DNA of 64,000 nt from Pomphorhynchus laevis (taxonomy: Eukaryota; Acanthocephala; Palaeacanthocephala; Echinorhynchida; Pomphorhynchidae), in assembly GCA_012934845.2 (NCBI GenBank), contig WNNJ02000277.1, positions 1-64,000 of the forward strand, in the 5' to 3' direction. Under the pieces are notes generated by a model that was not told the origin of the DNA, searched no databases, and saw nothing but the letters and a program-made list of their open reading frames with translations. A program made the translations under genes and the position numbers. Below are positions 1 to 12,000 of the stretch, in pieces (the first letter of the stretch is position 1; the number at the start of each line of letters is the position of its first letter).

Positions 1-1560
1 TCGTGGCCACTTGCCTATAGTAAATATAATTCAGACGCCTTTACTTTAAATTATACAACTATACGTCAAATCGTGTTCATGTTTAATTGATACAACTCGA
101 AGGAAAAAAATCATATTTTAGTCCTTTAATTACATAATTTATGGGATTGAATCCTTTTTGTGATATTTTATTTTTCAAAACACATCATATTAGTTAAATT
201 AGTAATTTAACATTTTATACTTGCTTTGACAATTTGAATTGTAAAAACACGTTTGCTCGTAATAAAATATTAATGAACTTATTACAGAAGCAAATTTGTT
301 TCCTCAAGTTTTTAAACATATGAATCACTCGATTATACCTTCGTGCTGCTTAAAACTCTAAAGAGAATAAGTAAAATATTAGAATAATTTTTATACTTTG
401 GCCTTAAAATACATTTAATTCAACGCAAAATGCTCGCTTCATTTCGCACGTACGCTAACTAATATTGTCAGTCTGCACAAGCAACATTTCATATGAAGTG
501 TAAAGAACATTCGTTTGTAGAAAATTGAATATTTTACCTGTCTTTATAAGTAGACCTTTGACGCTTCAAATGTGAACTTTTGCAGCGTTCTGGTTTAATT
601 TTTATCGCAATTGCTCCATTAAAGTAAAAATATGTTACATTTTAATATAAAATGGAAATAATTTTTTGTAAATAATTGGAAACAATTTCCTTACTAGGAC
701 TATCAATTACTTTAAATTCTCTGGTTAACAGATATGTGTACTCTCACTGTTTACAGAATTACACGATAAATCCAGCTCTACTTTCCTAAATGATACTGCC
801 TTGTCGCTTGAATTTGAAAATATTTGGTTATTCGCAGTTTGCTCCATATTGTTCACAATTCTGAATTCCTTAGTACCAACTGTTTTTGCTAACAATGTTC
901 TTGTCCTTTTAATAAACTTACCATTAAGTATATTCACATCATATTCAGAACTTTTCGAACTTTACGGCATTCACCACTTAACAATAACCTTCTCGCATAT
1001 TAAACATTTTTAAAATCACGTGTATGCTTCAGAATGAATTCGAATCGTATAACTTCAACTTTCGGGATTAAATCTCTACGATTAATTTTCATACCTTCAC
1101 CTTCAGTAGTTCATACTCACGCTTATTTTTATTAATAGATCAATAATATTAATTCACAGATTATTGTAGACATTTCCTTAATTCCATTTCGTTATTTGCT
1201 ACGCAATAATTATTCGTGATCAGTCTTATATACATGGCGATGTAAACATATTATCATGTAACTCTTATTCTTCTGGCTTTTAGCTGCTTTTAAATAAATC
1301 ATCTTAGAAAATATAAAAAATATAAATTTAAAAAATATACATCTAAAAATACAAATTTATTATATTTTTATATATTAAATATATAATATATAATAAATAA
1401 TATGTAGAAACTAGTAGCTATTCCTCGTTTGATTTTACAACAAAGACAAAAATAATTTTGGACTCTTATTCCTCAACGTGAGGGATGCATAAAACTCCTC
1501 GACGTGACATCAACGTCTACGAAACTTATCGTCTCAATTTGACCCGGTAGCACCTGATAC
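1..1560. other. AT-rich sequence without a recognised gene
   Basis: I see no gene here. The short open frames on both strands near 0.7-1.0 kb overlap each other, have no family match I recognise and look like chance. Positions about 1,310-1,400 are nearly pure A/T. Unrecognised 5' exons of the gene at 8,850 could lie anywhere in the first 8.8 kb. Confidence 0.5.
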
Positions 1561-1620
1561 GTATGAAAATTTGATGTTAAGGTTCGGATGCATTATCCAC
1601 ACAAACATCACAAACAAGGT

Positions 1621-2290
1621 TGGTTTTGGAGACAAGCCCGTTCCACGTTCCAATCTGGCTTAAGTTGATACGTGCATTAACAATGAATAAGAAGAATACA
1701 ACACGAATAGCTTCACCCGGCTGCGCCATCAATATCAGTCTGTCACATTATAGGCAATTGACAAAAAGGCGCATTGTGTTATCTTTGAGAATGTCTTTAA
1801 AACTGTATCGACCTCTCAGTTTCGTGTTAAACATAATATGTGATTAGTTCGTGGGATAGTTTCTTCAATGTTCGATAGCTCTGAAAGGGAAGTTGCAGCT
1901 GGTTTGCCTGCTTCGTTCTTATTTAGAAGAGATAAATAACGTATGCGTCGATGAACGTCCACCTTTTTTTGAAAGCCGTTCTTCATTATCTAAAAGAGGT
2001 AGGATCATTGATTTCTAGTTGTTTTCGGTTAGAAGGTCAGGAAGTAAGAATATTTTGTGATCTATATCAGGATCAGCGGAAACTGCTACTTGAATTACGA
2101 GGTGAGCTATCAAAGCATTGTGAACAGAATAATATTACTTATACATACGAAATTTCCAGGTAGTTTATCACAAACCATTTTTACGATGGGATCCTGTTGG
2201 TTCGGGAGAAAAGCCTGTTCCACGTTTAAATTTTGCTCAAGTTGATACATGCATTAACAATGCATAAGAAGAATACAACACGTGTAGCTT
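1621..2290 (+). repeat. pair of ~92-bp diverged direct repeats
   Basis: Positions 1,621-1,712 and 2,198-2,290 are diverged copies of the same stretch; both contain 'gttgatac' followed by 'gcattaacaatg' and 'aagaagaatacaacac'. A second short repeat, 'acgatgggatcctg', occurs at 2,182 and 2,290. The region lies upstream of LINE reverse-transcriptase remains and may be part of the same decayed element, but I cannot show a domain in it. Confidence 0.5.
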
Positions 2291-3159
2291 ACGATGGGAT
2301 CCTGTATGCATTTAAATTATAATCATTCGTATTCATTGGAGATCAATTGGTAAGATTGACTGAGCTCATTAGTCGATTTTGGGGAATTTCAGAAAAACAT
2401 TAGCGGGAAATATATTATCCATCTCTGAGGCATCACTATATATACATTGACGATTGCTCGATTTATATTCCTGGTTACTACTGCCTTAGGTTAGATAGAT
2501 GGTGGTCGCCATGTTGAAGGTATCTGTATGCATGTCAGTGACCACATTGCCCATAGAAATGTTATCAAACTTGCTGATGTTGGCTGATTGTATTAGTGTT
2601 TGTTTGTAGAACTGTGTGTGGTGGTTGTCGCTTAGTTGTATGCGCGCTCTATCCTTATCCGAATCCATTGTACCTAAGTATACGTCTATTGCTTAGTCAG
2701 TTGTCTAAACATTATCATTTTCTTTAAATGTGTGATTTTAATTTACCAACTGTGAAATGTTGTGATGATAGTTATCTAGACTGATGGACTCGGACGCAGA
2801 CTAGGAATTATATTCCATCTTGTTGACGAGCTACTGCTCGTTCAGCATGTATCTTTACCAGCATGGTTTTTTGAACAATAGTCCTTTCTTTTTTAATCTT
2901 GTATTTAATAGGTAAATATTCGATGTTGTCAACGTTTATATGAATCACCAATCGGTTTGAGCAGTCACTGTATCCTGATGTTTGGCTTTGCCTCAGTTCA
3001 TTATAAAGACAGTAATGATGTTGAATTAACACTAAGTAAATGCTTGTAGTATCGTGTAAACACTGACGATTTGCAAAGTCTTCAGGACCAGAAACTGCTT
3101 AACACGTATATCTCCATCTCGGATATGTTTGCTCCAAATATCGTTATTCGTAATTAAAC

Positions 3160-4110
3160 ATGTATAGGGCTCCGTGGTTCAATGCAAAATTGAGCATGGT
3201 ACTCCGTACAATACTCAATAGTGTTTGCTCTAATGTGGAATTTATTAGGTTTCAAGCTCTTGTAGAAAGTTTTGCGTATGAATTTGAGCTTGTCAGTAAT
3301 TCTCAGTCAACCGGTTTATTTCTTAAGCCTGTAAGAAGACATTTTATCGATGCTAGTTCCATAGTGATAGCATGCTAGTTCGATGCCACGATCTTGATAA
3401 GGAAATGTTCCATCTATGCTTTCTTCCTTTGCAGAATCTGATGGCGTTCATCCGTTTGTGGTGAAAGCTTTCCGAGCTGATATAACTACCCTATTTTCTG
3501 AGTTATTTCAGTTATCGATAAATTGTGGTCAGTTGCCAGAGGATTGATTAATCGCAACCGTTGTCTCATTTTTAAAAAAGGCGAAAGGACCAGTGCTTTG
3601 AACTATCGTGGAATTAGTCTTACAAGTGTAGTATGTACGATACTTGAGAGCATTGTTCATCGTTACGTAATTATTCATCTTGATAGAAATGGCATCATTC
3701 ACCCAGAACAATATGGTTTCAGAAATGGTCAATCATGCCTAAGTAACCTTTGTTCTCGAAAGGAGTGGGTGACATCAATTTCAGATAGTCTCGTCACTTA
3801 TGTCGTGTTTGTTGATTTAGGCCTTGGATTTGATCGAGTCCTCACTCTAATTCAATTATTTTTGGACTATGGGGTCCACAGTGATATGGTGTTGGCATGC
3901 AACACCGTATCAAATACTCGATCACTCAAATATAGTGTTTCTTAAAGCACTGTTATTGAACCATTCATATTTAATAATCTACTTAACACTCTTTTGATCA
4001 AGTTGGTCTAGACGTGTTTGGCATTTGTGGATGATCTGAATATATGGCGAGTAATCCGTAATAATTCAGATATTAGGGATTTTCAGATAAACCGGAAAAT
4101 AACGAATAAA
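3160..4110 (+). pseudogene. decayed non-LTR retrotransposon (CR1/jockey-like) reverse transcriptase
   Basis: Broken open frames translate to pieces of a CR1/jockey-type LINE polyprotein. In order: a linker with 'YRAPWFNAKL' (about 3,163), 'ESDGVHPFVVKAF' (about 3,436; usually s.GpDgip), 'LNYRGISLTS' (about 3,600), 'EQYGFRNGQS' (about 3,706), 'VFVDLGLGFDRV' (about 3,807; motif A, normally VDFSKAFDRV) and 'LAFVDDLNIW' (about 4,018; motif C, normally FADD). There are several frame shifts and in-frame stops, the canonical Lys of motif A is lost, and motif B is unrecognisable. No upstream endonuclease can be shown with confidence, although 1.6-3.1 kb may be part of it. The 3' end is cut by a PLE fragment at about 4,115. 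Clade assignment is from motif wording only. Confidence 0.7.
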
Positions 4111-4129
4111 ACCCTATCAATTTATACAA

Positions 4130-4390
4130 ATTAAACACTTAAAGTAATTAAAGCACATTTCAAAAAATATTGCAAGGCAATCGAAATTAATACTGGTATA
4201 AAACACTATTTCAGTATTAATTCTACAAAAGAATTTTTAGAACAGACAAAATGAATAAATTTTCAGAATATAAATACATACGATTTTAGTACGATTTATA
4301 CAAATCTAGATTTAGTAGATATTAAAGATAAATTAGAAAATTAATCAATCTTATATTCGGAAAAATATATATAACGCCTATCTAACAAAA
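4130..4390 (+). mobile_element. Naiad-type PLE reverse-transcriptase fragment
   Basis: Translates, with stops, to the same stretch as the better copies at 17.1, 42.4 and 58.5 kb: 'LKVIKAHFKKYC', 'IKHYFSINSTKEFLEQTK', then motif A 'YDFSTIYTNLDLVDI'. It is truncated on both sides and joined directly to the LINE remnant upstream. Confidence 0.75.
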
Positions 4391-4539
4391 AATAAGGTAT
4401 TAGGCATTTCGTATAATTTATAAATTAAAAAATGCTAAAATGCTATTATAAATGCTAATACGATTTTGAAATTTGAAATTAATTATTAATTAATTAATTA
4501 TTTATAATTATTTTATTAATCAATTATTACGAATTGATT

Positions 4540-4620
4540 AATAAGTAAAAGACGATGTTAGAATATGGATTTGAGGTCATTAGGAGGAACTCCTGATTCG
4601 GCTCCTATTCAGGTATAGTT
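4540..4620 (-). mobile_element. Naiad tail fragment
   Basis: Contains a diverged minus-strand copy of the recurrent tail module ('aggtcattaggaggaact' here; see 43,271-43,372 for the best copy). The AT-rich stretch just before it resembles the tail's distal part. Confidence 0.55.
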
Positions 4621-4641
4621 CTATTATCTGATTTAACTTTT

Positions 4642-5079
4642 TTATCTGATATGATACTTTCGAAGAACTGATACATCTTTTGCAGGAATTCTTTGTAAAA
4701 TGCATTGGCACATTATTGCGGCTTCCTTCAATACAAATACCTCACCATCCAATTTCCTTGCAACAGTATCATATTTCGCTGTAGGTAAGTCGATGAACTT
4801 GTTGCTTGCGATACGAAATGGTAGCGTGGATAAGTTTGGTCGCCATGTTATAACCACTCTGAAATTCTGATCGAATTTACAGATGTAAGGATCTGCTGAT
4901 TTTGAATGGTCACCTGCATATTTTCCCTGTAAAGTTGTGGTTCTGGCATTGTTGTTTAATTTATTTCCGCAGTTTGTGGCTCTGCAATTGGTGCAGGGTT
5001 TGTTCGCTTTCGCACATTTGCATCCTCGACATTTTTTATTGTTTCTTCCTATTATTAATATTATTACTTTTGTAATTGT
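4642..5079 (-). CDS. unrecognised Cys-rich open frame (about 145 codons, no clear start)
   Basis: The minus strand is open from about 5,079 to a stop at 4,642. Near the upstream end it encodes a dense cysteine pattern, C-x2-C-x-C-x6-C-x2-C-x4-C ('CRGCKC', 'KPCTNC', 'ATNC'), which looks like a metal-binding CXC-type cluster. The remainder ('VVITWRPNLSTLPF', 'KYDTVARKLDGEVFVLKEAA') is soluble and not repetitive, and its base composition is less AT-biased than its surroundings, suggesting it was coding. There is no in-frame ATG near the start, so this is either an exon or a TE fragment with its 5' end missing. It lies immediately upstream (minus sense) of a Naiad tail fragment. I do not recognise the family; the CXC-like cluster alone does not define one. 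Confidence 0.4.
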   Translation of the reverse strand, partial: TITKVIILIIGRNNKKCRGCKCAKANKPCTNCRATNCGNKLNNNARTTTLQGKYAGDHSKSADPYICKFDQNFRVVITWRPNLSTLPFRIASNKFIDLPTAKYDTVARKLDGEVFVLKEAAIMCQCILQRIPAKDVSVLRKYHIR

Positions 5080-5394
5080 TTAAACAAGTATGATCTGAAA
5101 CCTTAACCATGTGTATATTTTCTTTCATTTTATATTTGTTAATTTGAATTAAATCTTAAAAAAGTAGATTAAGTTTCCTAGTTTTGTTCTTGTTTAATGT
5201 TGTTTCAGATAAATTAATCCCATAAATTGAAAAAGACAAAAGAATATTTTCAATTTCTTAAGTACTTCAAAAAGCATTAATACCGATTACTTAATTGCTT
5301 GACCTTTTGTTATTACATTAATACTACGTTACCTGATCTTAAAATGTAGTCATCAGACTATCTATAGTCTTTTTATCAAGTCCATCAGAAAAAG

Positions 5395-5642
5395 TTGGTA
5401 AGAGATGGAGAGACTAAAAATGCAAAGTATCAAGAAATTATCGTATCTTTACTTAAATTTGGATTTATTGAAGAATATGAGAATAATTTGGATCTAAATC
5501 CTCTCTGTGTAGTATTTTTGAAAGCTTATATAACGATGTATTTAAACCTAATATGGAAAGACATTTGCGGTCAAAGCACACTGATTTAGTAATAAAAACG
5601 CTAGAATACTTTAAGCGAATTCATGAAAATATGCAAAAGTAA
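5395..5642 (+). pseudogene. BED-finger fragment of a ZBED/SCAND3-like hAT protein
   Basis: Two frames read as one broken ZBED-type N-terminus: 'VRDGETKNAKYQEIIVSLLKFGFIEE', 'PLCVVF', then after a frame shift 'VFKPNMERHLRSKHTDL' and 'TLEYFKRIHENMQK'. In this family the segment is a BED zinc finger of the form CxxC...H...H; here the second Cys of PLCVVC has become Phe and the following residues are shifted, so the finger is broken. The downstream transposase body is absent. Such ZBED proteins derive from hAT transposons. Confidence 0.65.
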
Positions 5643-6639
5643 GTTACACGTCTGTGGGATTAAAATTATGAATTTACTGGTTCCTGTTGTCAAAAGGTTT
5701 AGCGACAGTTGCAGTATACTATATATATCATTATTCAAATATCCGGCCAGTGACGGGAGCATCAGTGACTGAAGTATATCTTCATTAGTGCCAATTTCTG
5801 CGCTTTCGCCATATCATTTGTAAAATTAAGTAATTAATTTTAAAGTAATTATTAAATACAGATTAATTAATTCCTACTTGTTAGCTATGAGATTACTTTA
5901 TTATTTATGTATTGCTTGTAGAACAATTTAGAACTATTGCTTAGTTCTTCTTAACTATTTACATCTACAAAAATCTTGATTTAAACAAGTATTGATTTAA
6001 TCAAATATCGAGTATTAAATCAAGTATTGATTATTTACAAATATTGATTCTAATATTTTAATTCCTGCACTTTTAGCAGGAATTAAGTTTTAGATTGTCA
6101 ATTCAAAAATTCCTACAAATTCCACATTATTAATCTAAATTACCCATTTGGGTGATAATATATTTGTTAAGTAAGCATTGACACTAATGCATTGCTTCGC
6201 CGATCAACATAAAGTATTTTCAAAAATATCAGATAATGAAAGATATAAATAGGTCACCATAAGCAACTGGTATTTTATCGGTCATTTACCTTTATTGTCT
6301 GACATAATAACATCACCAAAGCAATCCCGCTTCTAACGATGTTATCTCTCTCAAAACAAGCTATTTGTTCGTTATTCAATTGCAGTGATACTTACCTGTT
6401 TGCATTTGTTTGGTATTTTTGTTGATTTTTTAATCATTTTAAAAATATGGATATTAATTTATTTAAAGTATAAAATATTAATACATTTTTATTCTCACAA
6501 TTTTAGAGTTTTAAAGTATGACCGTAATCTCGATGAATTAACTGGTTTCAGTATGAAAAAGGTGATCTTAACTTTAAGCAGAAGTTAATCACACGATGAT
6601 TTTATTGCTCATTTGTTACTTTTCATTTATTGACAAAAC

Positions 6640-6835
6640 TGGTTTTAATCAATTCATAAAAATGACGTTTATTTTAAATTAAAATTTTTTATTTTAATTT
6701 GATTTAAATTATAGAAAATCTTAATACAATTATTTATTTTATTATTTAATTATTAAATTTTGATTTAGCATTTTTATGTTTTGTTTAGTTTATGATTGTA
6801 TTAAATACGTAGAGTCAGTTAGCTGTTTTGATTAA
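6640..6835 (+). mobile_element. Naiad 3'-tail fragment
   Basis: Matches the terminal ~200 bp of the Naiad copies at 10.2-10.4, 35.8 and 43.4-43.58 kb: 'caattcataaaaatgacg', the long T/A-rich stretch, 'gatttagca', and the end motif 'tacgtagagtcagttagctg' (usually tagactcagttagctgattt). Confidence 0.7.
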
Positions 6836-6870
6836 TTTGTTAATCATTATTTACTCTGCATAATCGTCAT

Positions 6871-7078
6871 GTTTCTGGCGAAGCAGCTGAAACTGCAAAT
6901 CAAAACATAACTTTATTGATATTTCAGCTAGATGCTCAGCTCTTTTCAATTGTAAGTATTTATATTCAAGATATTTTAACCATTAATAAATACTTACAAT
7001 TGAAAAGGGCTGCGCGTCGAGCCAAAATATCAATAACGTTATTTTTGATTTGCAGTCTCGGGATGCTTCGCCGGAAAC
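6871..7078. mobile_element. 208-bp fold-back (MITE-like) element
   Basis: An imperfect palindrome with ~95-bp arms. It begins 'gtttctggcgaagca' and ends with its near reverse complement 'tgcttcgccggaaac'; further in, 'actgcaaatcaaaa' pairs with 'tttttgatttgcagt' and 'caattgtaagtattta' with 'taaatacttacaattg'. It has no coding capacity. The end sequence 'tgcttcgcc' recurs near 6,187 and 45,153, so related ends may exist. No clear target duplication was seen. Confidence 0.7.
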
Positions 7079-8849
7079 GCTGATTTTACCCCGAATGTAA
7101 TCTTACTTTATATATATAATGATATTTAATAAATTGTTATTACATGCATTCATTTTATACTTTATCGCCGTAAAGTGATGAAGTATTCTTTTTTACATTA
7201 TCGCTGTAAAGTAATAACTTCAGTGCTGTGGGCAGTCAGCCCATAATTGCAAAATCTTTAAGTGCAACTTAAATTATTAAAAAGTTGTTTAAATTTTCAA
7301 CATAAAATAATAATAAATCAAAAAACTATTATTAGATATCAACAATGCAATGTACAAAATATTGTCAGAGAAGTGAACTGTGTTTTCATACGACGCATTC
7401 AGATGGAATGTGACTGTTCCCGGATAGGGGTTCCCGAATTCATGCCGCGTTTCCCCTCTGAATCGCCGCGCTTATACATTGAAGTAATAAGGTCTTTTAT
7501 TCTTATAATAAATAATAAATAATAAATAAATTTCACTTTTTTATGTATTATTCTGCGTCTAATGATTTTATCTATTTGATGAGATTTATTTAAAGCAAGA
7601 GAAAACACTGAATTTATTAAGATTTGTGAACGTTATTAAGTTCATCTTAAATTAAACTTGTTTAATGTCTTTTTTAAATAAACGATTTGCTGACTGTGTA
7701 ACTACATTATCATACATCTCGTAATTTAATGTAACTTAAAATAAACCACGAAAGAATCGACGTCACTTAAAGCTAATAAAAAATTAAAGTCAAACCTAAA
7801 AAGTAAACTCGTATAATATTTAAATAAAAAAATAATTTATAAATAAAATTGCAACTAATAAATACTGTATTCTTAGGACGTACCTAGGAGTACAGTAATT
7901 ACTTTTACTGGATATGAGTATTAATTGTGATCTGAACAGAAAAGCTTATTAACCATGTAGCCTGATCAATGCATCACAGTGATTGATCTTGCTACATACA
8001 TTTTCTTAAATTTTACTCAACTTACTGTACATTTGTATCGCTAACCCTTACACTCATTAAAACTTACACGCTCTAACATTCGTTATATAACATTATTTGC
8101 AAAATACATTTATATCACATAAGTTTAACAATAATAGCGTCCGTTTTCCTATTGGTAGGGTTCGCTGACTAGACGACTACACAAGATATATTAATGAACT
8201 TTAACGTGCGTTATTTGTTCATATGCATACGCGTTCATATACAATTACTATAGAGATACATATTTATACATATTAATTATTCTCGAGAAACAATATATTT
8301 CTCTACAATGTAGCAAAGGCAACGTTATATATTCTTATAAGGCATCATATTTTCAGATACGTTCATTAATTTGCCCATCCGAATTTTCACACTATGCACT
8401 CTATTTGCTTAAAAGATTGAATTCTACAATGTAACTGTAACTGAACGCATTAGGTTACAATGAACACAAAGGTAGCAACTAGTTTCACTCAATAATGTCA
8501 ATTTTCATAGCTTGTAAATTTAAGTTGATTTAAGAATTATCAAAGCTAAGACCGAAAACTGACTATAATTTAACGAGAGACTGAAAATCAATAAAAACAT
8601 TTGTTTTAATTCTATTACAAGGTATATCAGCTGTATCAATTCATTAAAGTTTCTTAATATTACGAAATTATGGTACTATTTTAAATAGTGTGATGATGTG
8701 TTTTAGTAAAGTTGCCAGTTAAATTCATTACGAAAATTATCTCTAATCATTAAAATATACAATATTCAACTTAAGGGTTAATTATGTTTGATAATTCATT
8801 TATTATTTAAGTTAGCGTTTCTGATAAAAACTTCTCTTGTTGTTTATAG
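7079..8849. other. AT-rich sequence without a recognised gene
   Basis: Two short similar inverted repeats lie at about 7,160-7,215 ('actttatcgccgtaaagt' and a relative). A less AT-rich patch at 7,400-7,475 has no recognisable product. The end of this stretch ('cttgttgtttatag') is the splice acceptor of the first recognised exon of the TMEM272-like gene. Confidence 0.4.
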
Positions 8850-9048
8850 GCTGTAACTACATCGCTGTACTCGTGGCTACCCGGCCTAAGAGACTATAAA
8901 CTTTTCCACAATGCTCCGCCAAGTCAGGCTAAGCCAGCGGATCCGTCTCCACCGCCATTGGAAGAATTCTTTAGAGATGCTGAAGTTGAAATTGCAAGCA
9001 AGCCCAGCCGTATAGAGGACAAATCTTTAAATGCATTGCTATTGTTAG
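8850..9048 (+). CDS. TMEM272-like gene, first recognised exon
   Basis: Acceptor 'tgtttatag', donor 'TTAG/gtgttt'; 199 nt ending in phase 1. It encodes the soluble proline-rich region and the start of the first membrane span. Confidence 0.75.
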
Positions 9049-12000
9049 GTGTTTAAAGTTTTGAGTAATATTTTCCTTTATTTTTGATTATTACTTATAG
9101 GAATATTATTTTTGTATTTAACCCTCTTGGTTGGATTGCCTGTGATGATGATATCAATAGGTATTTTCTCTTTTATTTGTTTTTATGAAATTAAAGTTGT
9201 AGGCTTTTTTGATTTTAATAGCACTGATTGTAAGTATTTAACCTTTGGTAATTGACCAAAGGTTATCTAAAATTTTCAGATATTTGAATATCTGAAAATT
9301 TTTAGATATTTTTAGAAATTTTTTATTTGATAATTTTTAGATATTTAGATATTATTATATTAGATCTTATTATTACTGATAAGATAAGAACATCGATATT
9401 TTCTTTAAATTTTATTTTCATCGAATTTAAAAATTTCTATTTGAACAAAGTATGCACGCCCTCATCCTTTCATGATTGATTCCCTCACTTAGTAGCTTCT
9501 TGATATTGTTGTTTAATTCTGTAGACTATTTCTTACATAATAATGTAAAGCATTACAGTTATTGTAACTGCAATACCGCAGGTGTTGTGTATCTAATACA
9601 ATGTACATGTTGATTGCAATATATAGGAAAAACATATCAAATGTTAAAAACTAGGTTTAGGCAACACATATATAATATACAGCATAATAGTCAAACTATA
9701 TTTCATAAACATATGAGATTAATATGACATAATATAAGATACTGTAGATTATTTATTTTAGAACATATTATCGAAGAAAACATTTCAATATTAAATCAAA
9801 AACTATTAGAAAAAGAAGATTTTTGGATTAAAACGCTTAATTCCATGTACCCATTAGGATTGAATGACGTGGTACAAGAAATTGGCAGAAGTAGTATAAT
9901 ACATAATAAACAACTATATTATAATAATCCGGTTAAACGCAAACCAAGAAGTCGTGGTGATAAAAGGAATAGAAAAAATAGAGTTAAAAATATTAAAAAA
10001 TATATGTATATAAATGAACAATTAGAAATGTTAAAACAACTTTTAAGTGATAATAAGCTAAAAGATCTTTATGTAAATATAAGAAGTTTTTCTAAAGATA
10101 TCATATGTTCAATAAATCAAAGATTAATTAACGATTATGATAGGCTAAGTTGTATAATAGACAGTTATTGTAATATAAAATACTGATATGTTGGGTACAA
10201 CGTCTGTTATTTCTTTTGTCAATTCATAAAAATGATGTTTATTTTAAATTTCAATTTTTTTATTTTAACTTGATTTAAATTATAGAAAATCTAAAAACAA
10301 TTATTTATTTTATTATTAAATTATTAAATTTTGATTTAGCATTATTTTGTTTTGTTTATTTTATGATTATATAAAATACGTAGACTTAGTTAGCTGATTT
10401 CATTGTCACTCGTAGGAAATAAATAATTAGTTCTGGTTCTATTACATTATCATACTATTCTTTCGTATTAAATGTTACTCGTTTGAATTATGAACAAGTC
10501 ATCGTGAATTGATCGCTGATTTGATTTCTCAAAGCAACAGCTTTACTTAATTTAAGCTGTCAAAGGATTTACATTCGTTTTAATCGCCATTTGTAAATGC
10601 TAAAAAGTAAATGTTTCTAAATTACGTGTTTAATTATTCTCTTTAAACAAACTTATCGATCTAATATCTCTCATATATATTTAGGTGCCACTTCTTTAAA
10701 TAAGTGCCCGATGAGTGTACACTTACCTCGATGTTTGGTGTTAGCTGGAATTGTAATCTTATTATTTAATTTCATTGGAATTATGTCACGTTTCTCTAAC
10801 AAGTAAGTTAAAATATCTTCAGAATAAAGCTCACATTAAAGTAATCTCTGATTTAATTATAATCTGACTTTTCGTCCTAAATTCCTCAGCTTATACTAAC
10901 TAGTTTATGAAATTGCGGGCTGAGTACATGGTAGTGAAAATTCACATGGACATAAATCTACCTTTTTGTCGTTTGACCGTAAGATACGGCAGCTATGAAC
11001 GTGAATTTTTCGCCTCTACTCATTAAAACTCAATAAACAATATTTTTAATCAAAATTATTTTTAAAATAACAAATTAAAACTGTTTTTTAATGGCATAAA
11101 TAAAATAAATTTAAACTCTCAAGGCGAAGATTTTGATGGAAGATTTTGATGGAAGATACATATTTAATAAAATATTAATTTCGACATTTTGTATTTCATT
11201 TGTATTTCAATACAAATGAAATACACAAAATATACATATGTATATTTCTATATATTTGTATATATAAATGTATACATTTGTATACATTTATAGAATATAT
11301 AGAATATAAAATATAATCAAAATTCATCAAAGGAAATACGTCATAAGTATGTATTTGCCCCACGTCTATGTTGTGCTCTAAGAATAGAGGGCGAAACCTG
11401 ACAACATAGCAGTTCCTCCTATGACTTTTAATCATTTATTCTGATACATATTGATGAAACCAATATTGATGATAAAGAAGATATATCTAGATATTATTAT
11501 CAATTAAAACTATTATTAATTTATCTCGTAAAGATTACATATTTAAATTTACAAGAAACATATTTTTGCATGAGCATTCATGCATACCATATAATATAAA
11601 ATATAATACATTAAATAATGAAATTTTAAGAATTGCAACAATATGTAATGGTATTGGCTTTCTTCAAAATATATTAAATATATAAAATATAATATATATT
11701 AAATATAAACTTATATTAAATATAATACATTAAATAATGAAATTTTAAGAATTTTAAATTAGAATTTTATTTTAATAATGAAATTTTACGTCCTTAGCAC
11801 GTATTTGACCCCGCTGCTATGTCTTATAAACTAAAATCTCTAAAATCTTATAAATTGTAAAAAATATTATAATTATTTATTATTTATCTTTATTTTCGAT
11901 TTATATACAATATAAAATACATAGAAAATTACAGAAAATCCTCAGAAAATTACAATTAATAAAATATTGTAATATTGTAATATTAATATCGAAATATTAA

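Noticed and set aside
725-1013. Overlapping 70-codon frames on both strands near the window start
   Set aside because: Mutually antisense, without motifs, and of a length expected by chance.
7262-7608. Open frames at 7,262-7,522 (+) and 7,399-7,608 (-)
   Set aside because: Overlap on opposite strands, no family resemblance, low-complexity ends.
9611-9727. Confident selenoprotein call for the Naiad nuclease
   Set aside because: One TGA replaces a Gly position and another copy has TGA for Trp; mutation explains this and no SECIS was recognised.
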